The notes under the pieces: model-generated | Databases searched by the model: none | Told to the model about the DNA's origin: nothing | The model's input: only the letters and a program-made list of their open reading frames with translations | Source of the DNA: Methylobacter tundripaludum SV96 | GTDB lineage: Bacteria > Pseudomonadota > Gammaproteobacteria > Methylococcales > Methylomonadaceae | Direction of reading: 5' to 3' | Length of the DNA: 64,000 bases | Assembly (NCBI RefSeq): GCF_000190755.2 | Contig: NZ_JH109152.1 | Coordinates: forward strand, 620,001-684,000 | Shown here: positions 7,677-15,350 of the stretch, in pieces | Position numbering within the stretch: position 1 is the stretch's first letter | How the letters are laid out: each line of letters begins with the position of its first letter | Translations under genes and position numbers: made by a program

Positions 7677-9395
7677 ATGAAATTTGAAGCGATTAGAATA
7701 AAGAATTTTAGAACTATTGAGGGCGAACAGGAAATAGAACTTGGTCACGGTATCACCATTGTTGGCCCCAACAGTAGTGGCAAAACTAATATTCTTAAAG
7801 CAATCGAAATGGTGTTTACTGGCTACGAAAACAAACTTGATTATGACATTAAGGATGATTTAACTTTTGGTGTTGGTAATGGACAAACAAGTCTGATAGC
7901 TACTTTCTCAGGAGATAGGAGTAGTAAAGATAATGAATTCTTTGTTCTTTATGATGAATTAGTAGAGATGCTAGAGGCAGAAAAAGAACCTACGAATACT
8001 TTTGCGTTATATTTGTCATTTGCGAAATCTGGAAAACCAATATACCGATTTTTTTCTAATGAAAAAATGAAAAAGGATTTTCAAGCCCAGTTCTCAAGGA
8101 AACAAATGATTGCAGTCAACACCTTGCTAGATACTTTCGTTTGTCACTATGTGCCTTCTTCAAAAAGTATTAATGATTTGTATAATTCTCTGTTATTGCC
8201 ATTTATTAAGCGTGCAGTATCCCGTGTATTAGAAGATAAACTTCAAGCAATAAATGAAAGTCTACGTTTGATTTCATCACATTTGGATAAACAGCTTGCA
8301 GTTGCTGGGCTTCCGAATATTAAATCTCACTTTTATTTACCTAACGGTTCTTTAGAAGAACTATTGCATCAATTTGAATTTCAACTTTCAGACCCAAATA
8401 AAACCACTATAAATAGGAAAGGAATGGGTATCCAAGCGTCCGCGATACTTGCATCCTTCCTGTGGATCACTAAAGAGGAAAAGCGTCATGATAAAAGTCC
8501 TATTTGGCTAATAGAAGAGCCAGAATCATATTTGCATCCTCAGTTAGCCGAATCATGCCATAAAATGCTTAATGAAATTAGTATGGAGGCTTTATTAGTT
8601 ACAACAACTCATTCGCTTGGGTTCGTCAGTCAAGACCCCAAAAAAATAATTGGTACTATGCTCGATAATAATACGACGAAAGTAATTAAATATGATACTT
8701 ATGTTGGAGCTACATCTTCTATACGTAGTGCCCTTGGTGTGAGGTTTAGTGATTACTATAACTTAGGGTTATTAAATGTTTTTGTAGAGGGAAAGTCGGA
8801 CAGAGAAATATTTCAATGGTTTTTAGGTAAAGTTAAGTCACAGGAAGATGGAAAATATTCCTGGGTTCATGTTAGGGCGGCTGAGTTTCTTGATTTTTCT
8901 GGTGTTTCTGGGATAGAAGGATTTATGAAAGCTACCTATGAGTTCATATATAAAGAGCGCCCAGTCATAACTGTTCTTGATGGCGACACTGCTGGAGACA
9001 AAACGAGACGAGCACTTCAGCAATACTTTGGTAATAAGGAAGTTCCTTTTCAGGCCAATATAAATTTTATTAGTTTGCATACCGGGTTTTCTCTGGAAGG
9101 TTTGTTCCCGCATGAGTGGATAATAGATGCACATGAAGAGCATCCTAATTGGTTTAGTGAATATTCAATTGATGTGGAAGGTAAGCTACAGCCTTTTCTC
9201 ATGAAAACTGACAAAAATAAGGAGCAATTAAGACACCATTTAATTGCTAAAGCTGATATTCAAGAAAATTATGAGTGGATCGTTAGATTCGAGACGGTGT
9301 TAGATATGCTTGATAGCGGGCTAGAAAAAGCCTATTTAGACACATACGGCACAAAAATGGAAAGCTATAAGGTGGATTCGCCACTAGCCATGTAG
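7677..9395 (+). CDS. OLD family ATPase-TOPRIM nuclease, orphan
   Basis: 572 residues. N-terminal ABC-type ATPase half: Walker A GPNSSGKT near residues 30-37, Walker B IWLIEEPESYLHP near 276-288, then a His-containing switch (TTTHSLGF). C-terminal TOPRIM half: the acidic residue in FVEGKSDREIF near 368 and the DGD pair (VLDGDTAG) near 435. This is the layout of OLD nucleases, used in phage defence alone, with a UvrD-like partner (Gabija) or with retrons. No helicase or reverse transcriptase gene lies next to it. The gene is markedly more AT-rich than its neighbours. The last codons (KVDSPLAM) come from a dispersed repeat, so the native C-terminus may have been replaced. Confidence 0.85.
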   Translation: MKFEAIRIKNFRTIEGEQEIELGHGITIVGPNSSGKTNILKAIEMVFTGYENKLDYDIKDDLTFGVGNGQTSLIATFSGDRSSKDNEFFVLYDELVEMLEAEKEPTNTFALYLSFAKSGKPIYRFFSNEKMKKDFQAQFSRKQMIAVNTLLDTFVCHYVPSSKSINDLYNSLLLPFIKRAVSRVLEDKLQAINESLRLISSHLDKQLAVAGLPNIKSHFYLPNGSLEELLHQFEFQLSDPNKTTINRKGMGIQASAILASFLWITKEEKRHDKSPIWLIEEPESYLHPQLAESCHKMLNEISMEALLVTTTHSLGFVSQDPKKIIGTMLDNNTTKVIKYDTYVGATSSIRSALGVRFSDYYNLGLLNVFVEGKSDREIFQWFLGKVKSQEDGKYSWVHVRAAEFLDFSGVSGIEGFMKATYEFIYKERPVITVLDGDTAGDKTRRALQQYFGNKEVPFQANINFISLHTGFSLEGLFPHEWIIDAHEEHPNWFSEYSIDVEGKLQPFLMKTDKNKEQLRHHLIAKADIQENYEWIVRFETVLDMLDSGLEKAYLDTYGTKMESYKVDSPLAM

Positions 9396-9522
9396 CAAAT
9401 TAGCCTGGTAGGTCGGGCAACTGCGTTTTGTTGCTCGACAATTTCGATGTCAGCGCGGTAGGCTGGGTAGAGCATCGCGAAACCCAGATTTGATGCGAAA
9501 TCCGCTGGGTTTCATTACATTC

Positions 9523-9627
9523 AAAGCTGTAAGGTGGATTCGCCGTTAGGCAATCCACCACACTACGACAGGCTGTCATCGACGTTGTGCGTATGTGGCA
9601 GTTTGCTACGCGAAACCTCCCTACGGG
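9523..9627. repeat. 105-bp two-hairpin repeat, copy 1
   Basis: Contains hairpin GGTGGATT...AATCCACC and hairpin (G)GCAGTTT-GCTACGCG-AAACCTCC. It is nearly identical to 11083-11187 and related to 12267-12365. The first 28 bases recur at the 3' end of the OLD gene (about 9360-9383). Confidence 0.8.
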
Positions 9628-9657
9628 ACTACAACTTTAATCCTTCCCCTCTTATCT

Positions 9658-9685
9658 TTGTCAAGTCTTATAAAATACTTATAAT
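9658..9685 (+). promoter_or_regulatory. Sigma70-like promoter of decayed toxin-antitoxin unit
   Basis: TTGTCA, 16-base spacer, TATAAT. Three CTTATA repeats overlap and follow it, which could be an autoregulatory operator for the antitoxin at 9936. Confidence 0.5.
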
Positions 9686-9704
9686 TTGACTTATAAACAC
9701 GATC

Positions 9705-9952
9705 AGCTGGAAACCCCAAAACCCTTAAGCAGCTTTAAACGATCAAGGAAATCGCCATGCGCCAGCGGATTTTTATACCGAAGCGCAGGTATTGGCTGAT
9801 TTCCCTAATTGACAGGGCGTTAAAAAGCTGACTAACCATGCCTACAGTTACCGCCTGCGGGTAGGTGATTTCCGGGTGTTTTCGAGTTCGACGGCGACGT
9901 GCGTATTATTGACATTGAAGAGGTGAAAAAACGCGATGAGCGCATTGACTAA
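9705..9952 (+). pseudogene. RelE/ParE-type toxin remnant
   Basis: Read in one frame the region gives QGVKKLTNHAYSYRLRVGDF and, after a one-base shift near 9885, EFDGDVRIIDIEEVKKRDE, the typical C-terminal half of RelE-superfamily mRNA interferases. At least two in-frame stops (one within the CCTAATTGACAG stretch) and the frameshift inactivate it. The end overlaps the start of the intact antitoxin at 9936, the usual toxin-then-antitoxin order. Confidence 0.75.
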
Positions 9953-10268
9953 CTACCAAACCATTCTAGGCGACGACGGCAAACCGGCGTTTGTAGTGCT
10001 GCCCTATGCCGATTTCGTAAAACTGCCCGGCGTTGTCCGCCCCGGCATGATTCCGAACGCTGTCGTTGGTAAGCGCGTCATGGATGGGGTCAGTATGCTG
10101 CAAGCTTGGCGTGAATACTTGATGCTGACTCAAACCGACATGGCAGAACGCATGGGGATTAGCCAAGCAGGTTACGCGCAGATTGAGGCCGCCACGCGTC
10201 CACGCAAAGCCACACTGCAAAAAGCCGCCGATGCCTTGGGCATTACGCTGGAGCAGTTGGCGTCTTGA
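9936..10268 (+). CDS. XRE-family antitoxin, toxin partner broken
   Basis: 110 residues. The C-terminal half is a Cro/C1-type helix-turn-helix (MLTQTDMAERMGISQAGYAQIE, then KATLQKAADALGITLEQL). The N-terminus (YQTILGDDGKPAFVVLPYADF) resembles antitoxins that pair with RelE-like toxins. It overlaps the toxin remnant by 17 bases. The gene is intact although the toxin is dead, so it may survive as a repressor or simply not have decayed. A frameshifted second copy lies at 13631-13905 and a short third fragment near 10971-11023. Confidence 0.75.
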   Translation: MSALTNYQTILGDDGKPAFVVLPYADFVKLPGVVRPGMIPNAVVGKRVMDGVSMLQAWREYLMLTQTDMAERMGISQAGYAQIEAATRPRKATLQKAADALGITLEQLAS

Positions 10269-10389
10269 TTGCGTTGGGCTGAGGTACGAAACCCAGCACT
10301 ATTCGGCCCCGATCTGAGGCGCATTTTATGAGCAGTTTGGGCGGAGAGAAGATTTGACGCACTAAATAAACGTATATACAGTTATTAGC

Positions 10390-10696
10390 ATGAAAAAGGA
10401 ACTCATCTGGGACGAAACCAAACGGCAAGCCAACCTGCAAAAGCATGGATTGGACTTTGCCGAAGTGCCGGGGAAGTGTTCAAATCGCGTTATCGTTTGG
10501 ATTTAATGGTCGAGAGAAATGGCGAGCAGCGCCTACAGTCTTTTTCGTATGTGATGAATCGGCTGGCGGTTTTATCCTTGGTTCATTTGGATCGCAACAA
10601 TACGGTGCGGGTCGGGTCGTCAGCTTTCGGCCTGCAAGCCAACTAGAATCGGAGATGTATTATGAGTGGCTCGAAAACAACGTCAATGAGTCGTGA
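10390..10696 (+). pseudogene. brnT: BrnT toxin, two frameshifts
   Basis: The start (MKKELIWDETKRQANLQKHGLDFAEV) is a typical BrnT N-terminus; BrnT is a RelE-fold ribonuclease toxin. The frame is lost after GLDFAEV, resumes in another frame (EVFKSRYRLDLMVERNGE) and shifts again into VVSFRPASQLESEMYYEWLE. A functional toxin cannot be made. It overlaps the intact brnA antitoxin gene, as usual for the pair. Confidence 0.75.
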
Positions 10697-10967
10697 GCAA
10701 ATTCTTGAAGCGATGAAAACGCCACCACCCGGCGGGTATTACGTTTGGGACGGTGTTGATGAAGATGATCGCCCAGCGACTGAGGAAGAATTACGTGCAG
10801 GTATTGCGTTAGCGCGAAGCCGTGGGCGTCCGGCTGGTTCAGATAAAACCAAGATTGCATTGTGTGTTGATAATAGTGTGTTAGAGGCTTTCCGTTCCAC
10901 GGGTAAGGGCTGGCAAACACGCATGAACGAGGCATTGGAAGAATGGCTTAAAGAACATGCTGCGTAG
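10662..10967 (+). CDS. brnA: BrnA-family antitoxin
   Basis: 101 residues: a variable acidic N-terminus (YYVWDGVDEDDRPATEEEL), then GRPAGSDKTKIALCVDNSVLEAFRSTGKGWQTRMNEALEEWL, the ribbon-helix-helix region of BrnA (PF14384 type). BrnA binds BrnT and represses its own operon. Translation may start at 10662 or at an in-frame ATG at 10686 (MSREQILEAM); both overlap the brnT remnant. The toxin partner is frameshifted, so this is an orphan antitoxin. Confidence 0.75.
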   Translation: MSGSKTTSMSREQILEAMKTPPPGGYYVWDGVDEDDRPATEEELRAGIALARSRGRPAGSDKTKIALCVDNSVLEAFRSTGKGWQTRMNEALEEWLKEHAA

Positions 10968-10970
10968 TTC

Positions 10971-11023
10971 CGGCATGATCCCCAATGCCGTCGTTGGTAA
11001 GCACATTATGGATGGGGTCAGTC
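10971..11023 (+). repeat. Short third copy of antitoxin segment
   Basis: About 50 bases matching the segment of the 9936 antitoxin gene that encodes GMIPNAVVGKRVMDGVS, directly after brnA and cut off at both ends. Confidence 0.65.
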
Positions 11024-11082
11024 GTGTGGTCGGGCAACTGCGTTTCGTTGCCTGACAATAGAAGATTCTGCCGCTTTCATTT

Positions 11083-11187
11083 AAAGCTGTAAGGTGGATT
11101 CGCCGTTAGGCAATCCACCAAACTACGACAGGCTGTCATCAGCGTTGTGCGCATGTGGCGGTTTGCTACGCGAAACCGCCCTACGGG
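11083..11187. repeat. 105-bp two-hairpin repeat, copy 2
   Basis: Nearly identical to 9523-9627, with hairpins GGTGGATT...AATCCACC and GGCGGTTT-GCTACGCG-AAACCGCC. A partial extra unit follows at about 11222-11262. Confidence 0.8.
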
Positions 11188-11272
11188 TTAGGCAATCCCC
11201 TGACAGGCTTACAAAACTTAGCCACTAAAAGCTGTAAGGCGGTTTGCTACTCGAAACCACCCACAAATAAGG

Positions 11273-12163
11273 CTATTTCGCCGATTTGGAAGACCCTTGC
11301 GAATCGGCGCTTAATCCACATTCACCGATGCTTCTGACATTATTTACTTGCTTGCCGATACACTTGTATTCCGGGTTGATTTTCGTAGCCTGTTTTTTAC
11401 AGATTATGGTACTACTGACCACCGTATAAGGGTCACCGACCCCAGTTACGCCCGTTTTTCCAGAAGATTCCAACTGTATTTGAGCCCTAGCATCAGCTTC
11501 TGTGTCCGCATTTCCAGTAGCTGTTACGATGTGCTTACAACTATGCCTCTTCTGAGAATCATTAAAGCCAGCTTGTCTCTTTTCTTCGAGTTTTTGCCTT
11601 TCCTCGCCTTCAGCTATTTCTTTTTCTTTTTGAGCTTTTTCAGCAGCAAGTTGCGTCTTTTTTTCGGCGTCTAATTTTTTCTGCTCGTCGCCAATAATCC
11701 CAATCTTCTTTTTACTTGTCGGCACAAGATCTTGTGAAACTACGGATGCATTTTTCTCTCGCTTTTTTTGTGGTTGAGCCGGTTTCTGGGTGTTTTCAGT
11801 TAATTGCGAACCATCACTGTACGAGTATGGGAATTCACACTCATACTGTTGCTCCATCGATACGGTACCGAGTGTTTTGCATGTACATTCCCCGATGCTG
11901 ATCAACTTGTTGGGGCCTGAGGAAAAAGAATCGATAACTTCAGGTATACGCCTCTGGCACCACGTACTAACTTGTTTTTTATCGAGTGTTGATGAATATG
12001 CTAGTTCCTTAACAATCCGCCCCGTATCTTTTAATTTTGCTTCTTTATCAGCCTTTTCCTTATGAACCAGGTCTGAGGAGGGAACGGTGGGGTTTGTATC
12101 AACAGGTCCAGCATTAGATACGCTTGCAATTACAAGCAACAACAAAACAGCGAATATTCTCAT
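11273..12163 (-). CDS. Exported hypothetical protein with coiled coil
   Basis: 296 residues. A signal peptide (MRIFAVLLLLVIASVSNAG) is followed by a Lys/Glu-rich region, a long charged coiled-coil stretch near residues 155-205 (QKKLDAEKKTQLAAEKAQKEKE) and a C-terminal part with several cysteines (HSCKHIV, TIICKK, EYKCIGK, IGECG) that could form disulfides. A TolA-like linker is suggested by the coiled coil only; no family is recognised. The gene is AT-rich and flanked by two-hairpin repeats on both sides, in keeping with an acquired island. Confidence 0.65.
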   Translation of the reverse strand: MRIFAVLLLLVIASVSNAGPVDTNPTVPSSDLVHKEKADKEAKLKDTGRIVKELAYSSTLDKKQVSTWCQRRIPEVIDSFSSGPNKLISIGECTCKTLGTVSMEQQYECEFPYSYSDGSQLTENTQKPAQPQKKREKNASVVSQDLVPTSKKKIGIIGDEQKKLDAEKKTQLAAEKAQKEKEIAEGEERQKLEEKRQAGFNDSQKRHSCKHIVTATGNADTEADARAQIQLESSGKTGVTGVGDPYTVVSSTIICKKQATKINPEYKCIGKQVNNVRSIGECGLSADSQGSSKSAK

Positions 12164-12266
12164 TTAAGAGCTCTTTAAATTTAATAAACAAAAACCTAAA
12201 CGAATAAGAAGGCATTCGCCCAGGCCAATTAAGCCTAATTTTAACGGTTAGCGTCGGCCATTACAA

Positions 12267-12365
12267 AGCTGTAAGCCGGTTTCGCGCAAGCAATCCACCA
12301 ACATGACGGCAGGCTGTCATCGGCGTTGTACGTATGTGGCGGTTTGCTACGCGAAACCGCCTTAC
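12267..12365. repeat. Two-hairpin repeat, copy 3
   Basis: Diverged 99-bp relative of copies 1 and 2. The second hairpin GGCGGTTT-GCTACGCG-AAACCGCC is perfect, while the first is degraded. Confidence 0.75.
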
Positions 12366-12388
12366 AAACAATCAGCCTACCGCCGCAT

Positions 12389-12735
12389 TTATTTAACCCA
12401 CACCAACTCATTCCAGCTTGTCGTATAACTCTGCGACATCCGTTCCGTTCTCGACTTCCAAGTCTTATCAAAACCGGTTGCCGCGACTGAAATCGCCTTC
12501 GGAAAGCGCCGGTTGATTGGGTCGATAGCTTTCATTAATTGGCGGTTCTCGATAGGCAAGCCTGTATCGGCAAAATCGAACAATTCCAGCTGGCCGGGCG
12601 ATGATTCCGGCTGAATGTGGCTGAATTGCACGCCGCATTTATGGTAGCCGTAGCCCGCTTTGAATATTTCCTTTAGCAAGCGATTGGCGGTGGCGATGAT
12701 AGCGCGGCTGCCTTGGGTGGCGGCATCCGTTCGCG
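12389..12735 (-). pseudogene. umuC: UmuC C-terminal remnant
   Basis: Encodes the last about 115 residues of a UmuC-type Y-family polymerase subunit: RAIIATANRLLKEIFKAGYG, CGVQFSHIQPESSPGQLELF and the terminal domain (DUF4113 type) INRRFPKAISVAATGFDKTW. The catalytic palm and finger domains are absent. Upstream the frame runs into a dispersed repeat (12753-12800), so the gene was cut there. A umuD remnant on the same strand lies at 14571-14916, the expected order of a lost umuDC operon. Confidence 0.8.
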
Positions 12736-12752
12736 ATTGATGCGCTTCGTGC

Positions 12753-12800
12753 CTCGGCAACCGCTCCTGCGTTGCTCTACCTCCTGCGTCCATGCAGTCG
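12753..12800 (-). repeat. Dispersed CTGCATGGATGCAGGAG repeat, copy 1
   Basis: The reverse complement reads ACTGCATGGACGCAGGAGG...GCAGGAGCGGTTGCCGAG, matching the copies at 17441, 39892, 44057 and (diverged) 53245. It forms the broken edge of the umuC remnant. Confidence 0.75.
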
Positions 12801-12983
12801 TCAGCACATCCTACGGCCCTATATTTCTTGTGTGCAAGATGTCGACCCAAAGATTAGCACCGGGAAATTTATCCGTGAAGAGATTAAGCGTCTGTAAAAC
12901 TCACAGATGTGCCATAACACCAATAAATCAAGTGTTGGTAGGGTGCGCACTACGTACCCGACATGACTGGATTGGCGGTGCAT

Positions 12984-13023
12984 TATCAAAATAACTTGAT
13001 AATTATCTAACTATTTTGATATT
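12984..13023 (+). promoter_or_regulatory. Operator and promoter of higBA
   Basis: Inverted repeat TATCAAAATA (12984-12993) / TATTTTGATA (13012-13021) encloses TTGATA-N16-GATATT, a possible -35/-10 pair. Autorepression by the antitoxin is inferred. The start codon is only 10 bases after the -10, so the transcript may be nearly leaderless. Confidence 0.5.
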
Positions 13024-13032
13024 ATTTTCCTT

Positions 13033-13350
13033 ATGAAAAGACTGCGTTTTATCGGCTCCAGCCTGGACGACCTTAAAAATTTCCCTATTGAAGCCCGGCG
13101 CGAAGCGGGGTTTGAACTGGATGCCGTACAGCGCGGGGGCATGCCGTCCGACTTTAAGCCGTTGCCGGCGGTCGGCTCCGGCGTGTATGAGATTCGCATT
13201 CATGCGCTGGGCGAGTGGCGGGTCGTTTATGTCGCCAAGTTCGATGACGCGGTTTACGTGTTGCACGCTTTTCATAAGAAAACACAAAAAACGCGGCATG
13301 AAGATATTGAGCTGGCCGCGCGTCGTTATAAACAACTGGGGGAACGCTGA
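13033..13350 (+). CDS. higB: HigB/Gp49-like toxin
   Basis: 105 residues of the phage-derived Gp49-like HigB family (PF05973 type) in the RelE superfamily. Visible family pattern: DDLKNFPIEARREAGFELDAVQ, YEIRIHALGEWRVVYVAKF, and VYVLHAFHKKTQKTR followed by the IELAARRYKQL helix. Such toxins cleave mRNA in the ribosome. The gene is intact and overlaps the antitoxin gene (TGATG at 13348-13352), the normal higBA order with the toxin first. This is the only complete toxin-antitoxin pair in the region. Confidence 0.88.
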   Translation: MKRLRFIGSSLDDLKNFPIEARREAGFELDAVQRGGMPSDFKPLPAVGSGVYEIRIHALGEWRVVYVAKFDDAVYVLHAFHKKTQKTRHEDIELAARRYKQLGER

Positions 13351-13634
13351 TGGATAAAGAACCTGTGATTGAATCATCCGGCAATGTGTTTGCCGATCTG
13401 GGCTTTACGCCGGAAGAGGCCACACTGTTGACAATGCGCGCCGAGTTGATGGCTCGTTTGCGCGAAACGATTGCTGAACGCGGCTGGACGCAAATTCAGG
13501 CAGCCGAGCATTTAGGCATCGGGCAATCGCGCGTTTCTGATTTGGTACGCGGCAAATGGGATAAGTTTAGCCTGGACATGCTGGTCACGTTGGCCACCCG
13601 TGCCGGTCGACGGGTTGAATTAACGGCAGCGTGA
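13350..13634 (+). CDS. higA: HigA-like XRE antitoxin
   Basis: 94 residues. After an acidic N-terminus (EPVIESSGNVFADLGFTPEEA) comes a helix-turn-helix: LMARLRETIAERGWTQIQAA, then EHLGIGQSRVSDLVRGKWDK, typical of the HTH_37-type antitoxins that accompany Gp49-like toxins. It should neutralise the preceding HigB and repress the operon at the palindrome upstream. The next decayed antitoxin copy begins within its stop codon region. Confidence 0.88.
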   Translation: MDKEPVIESSGNVFADLGFTPEEATLLTMRAELMARLRETIAERGWTQIQAAEHLGIGQSRVSDLVRGKWDKFSLDMLVTLATRAGRRVELTAA

Positions 13635-13905
13635 TGGTTAAACAGTCCGATTTTGTTAAACTGCCCGGCGCTGCGCCTCCCGGTGTGATTCCGAACGCTG
13701 TCGTTGGTAAGCGCATTATGGATGAGGTCAGTATGCTGCAAGCTTGGCGTGAATATATGATGCTGACTCAAACCGACATGGCGGACGCATGGGTATTAGC
13801 CAAGCAGGTTACGCGCAGATTGAGGCCGCCAAGCGTCCACGCAAAGCCACACTGCAAAAAGCCGCCGATGCCTTGGGTATTACGCTGGAGCAGTTAGCGT
13901 ATTGA
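13631..13905 (+). pseudogene. Frameshifted second copy of the 9936 antitoxin
   Basis: About 270 bases nearly identical to the antitoxin gene at 9936-10268 and to about 40 bases after it. One base is missing in the helix-turn-helix region (encoding ...QTDMAD, then out of frame), so the product ends as a nonsense tail. The toxin part and the first 25 codons are missing; the copy is joined directly to the higA stop codon, which suggests recombination between toxin-antitoxin loci. Confidence 0.8.
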
Positions 13906-14053
13906 GATCGTTGGGCTGAGGTACGAAGCCCAACACTATTCGGCTCCGATCAGTTGGGCTTCCTTGCGTCAGCCCAATCTACGCACTGACGATTTCAGTC
14001 AACCCGCCGCTGCAAAAACAACACGCTCGAGATAGCATTCTGTTAAATACAAA

Positions 14054-14076
14054 GAAGCCGGTATAAAACCGGCTTC
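14054..14076 (-). terminator. Terminator of SmbP-like copy 2
   Basis: Perfect 9-bp stem GAAGCCGGT/ACCGGCTTC followed on the minus strand by TTTGTATTT. Confidence 0.7.
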
Positions 14077-14109
14077 CGTTAAATTCAATATACCTCTATT
14101 AAATTTACT

Positions 14110-14439
14110 TTATGAATTAGCTCCCTGGATTTCGGTTATTGCCGCGTTAAGATGTGTTTTAGCTTGATCTGCTTGACCCAAATTACCCGCATTAATAGCT
14201 TCTTCCAGATGGTTGGAAGCAGATTCCATGTGTTTTAGTGGAGCGCCTTTAAGTACTATAGCTGATGCCAGGCTATGTTCTAATGCCGCACTTGCCTGCT
14301 TCACAATTTCTTTTGCATCACTTGTTTTAGCCGCCGCATTCGCACGTTCAAGTGCGGCCTTTCCATGATTTTCAACTGCAAAAACGGCAGAGCTTGTTGC
14401 CAACAATAAACTTGAGCAAATCAGTGTTATTTTTTTCAT
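14110..14439 (-). CDS. SmbP-like small metal-binding protein, copy 2
   Basis: 109 residues from MKKITLIC (a start at 14454 adds five residues). A signal peptide ending SSAVFA-VEN is followed by a helical repeat domain (HGKAALERANAAAKTSDAKEI, HMESASNHLEEAINAGNLGQA). It has fewer histidines than copy 1 and is closer to copy 3 at 61.1 kb (both have an ASAIVLKG/AASIVAKG segment followed by a His and a helical unit). A periplasmic metal-binding or stress role is inferred from SmbP. It lies between the umuD and umuC remnants. Confidence 0.75.
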   Translation of the reverse strand: MKKITLICSSLLLATSSAVFAVENHGKAALERANAAAKTSDAKEIVKQASAALEHSLASAIVLKGAPLKHMESASNHLEEAINAGNLGQADQAKTHLNAAITEIQGANS

Positions 14440-14570
14440 TTTATTCACCATCAATAATCAAATTATCTAATACAGTTTCGTGTTTAGGAAAAACTAATTT
14501 TTCCAGGTGCCCATCTGGGGATGGCAATGATTTTTTTCAAGTGGTTTAAATTCAAACTGTTAAAAACTTT

Positions 14571-14916
14571 TTATCTATCTTGATGACATGTAGATAACTG
14601 GCCGAATAAACTTCCGCTGACCGATTCAGGGGATCGGCAGCACAACTCAGCGTAGTTCGGGTTTTCCGCTTTGAGTTGCCACTGGTCGTTGTAACGATCC
14701 AAACGTTTTACGGTCAGTTCGCCGTTTAAGGCGCAAATGAGGATTTTTCCCGGCAGCGGTTCAATGGAGCGATCGACGACCAGAATATCGTTGGGATGAA
14801 TGCCGACGCCAATCATCGACTCGTCCTGAGCGCGAACAAAAAAGGTCGCGGCTGGCTTTTGTGCCCGCCGTTTTTTTTGCGTTCCAAAATGGCATCAGCC
14901 AAGAATAAACTATCAT
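14571..14916 (-). pseudogene. umuD: UmuD-like S24 peptidase remnant
   Basis: The core FFVRAQDESMIGVGIHPNDI, LVVDRSIEPLPGKI and LNGELTVKRLDRYND matches UmuD, with the catalytic Ser in ESM and the Lys in VKRL. The frame is broken upstream of FFVRAQ (near 14865) and again after AENPNYAEL, where the C-terminal strand reads in another frame. UmuD is the LexA-like, self-cleaving subunit of DNA polymerase V. Together with the umuC tail at 12389 it marks a dead umuDC operon. Confidence 0.75.
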
Positions 14917-14927
14917 GATAATCACAA

Positions 14928-15350
14928 TCAGCTATACCGTGACCTTCGGCGGCTATGTACTGCACTGGGAGTCGCCATTGGCTGGGAATAAGGTGCCGGA
15001 GTTTGACCCGAGGCGTCCGGTTGACGGTAGGACTTCATCATCCAGACTAGAGGCAAGGCCGTGTATAAAGTTCGAGCCGAGGTTATGAGATTCAGCGCGA
15101 TCCTCAACGGTGAGCTTTCGGTAGCCTGCGGCTTGTCGACAGTGCCTGGGCGTTTTTTGGAGGTTTGACGCTTGGTGAGTTCGCCGATAATAAATCCGAT
15201 GCCGCCGGCCAGCAGCAAAGTTGCCGGAGCGATCATCTGTTGGTGTATCTTCCGAACCAATGTCGTTGTGCGGATGCCGACCTCCTGTTGACGATTCAAC
15301 ACCTGCCGTTCGGCAGCATTGATTTGAGCTGTCAGGGACTTGGGCATCAT
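14928..15350 (-). CDS. Hypothetical protein, last gene of stress operon
   Basis: 140 residues. A charged N-terminal helix (SLTAQINAAERQVLNRQQEV) is followed by one hydrophobic segment (MIAPATLLLAGGIGFIIGEL, about residues 39-58), a basic linker and a second weaker hydrophobic stretch. The start ATGATG overlaps the stop of the holin-like gene and follows AGGAG. Probably a membrane partner of the preceding DUF883 and holin-like proteins; no family recognised with certainty. Confidence 0.65.
   Translation of the reverse strand: MMPKSLTAQINAAERQVLNRQQEVGIRTTTLVRKIHQQMIAPATLLLAGGIGFIIGELTKRQTSKKRPGTVDKPQATESSPLRIALNLITSARTLYTALPLVWMMKSYRQPDASGQTPAPYSQPMATPSAVHSRRRSRYS

Noticed and set aside
7000-9640. 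Retron or Gabija system around the OLD nuclease
   Set aside because: No reverse transcriptase, msr/msd-like repeat pair or UvrD-like helicase gene was found nearby.
9350-12370. CRISPR array
   Set aside because: The repeated units are 100 bp, irregularly spaced and palindromic; there are no spacers or cas genes.
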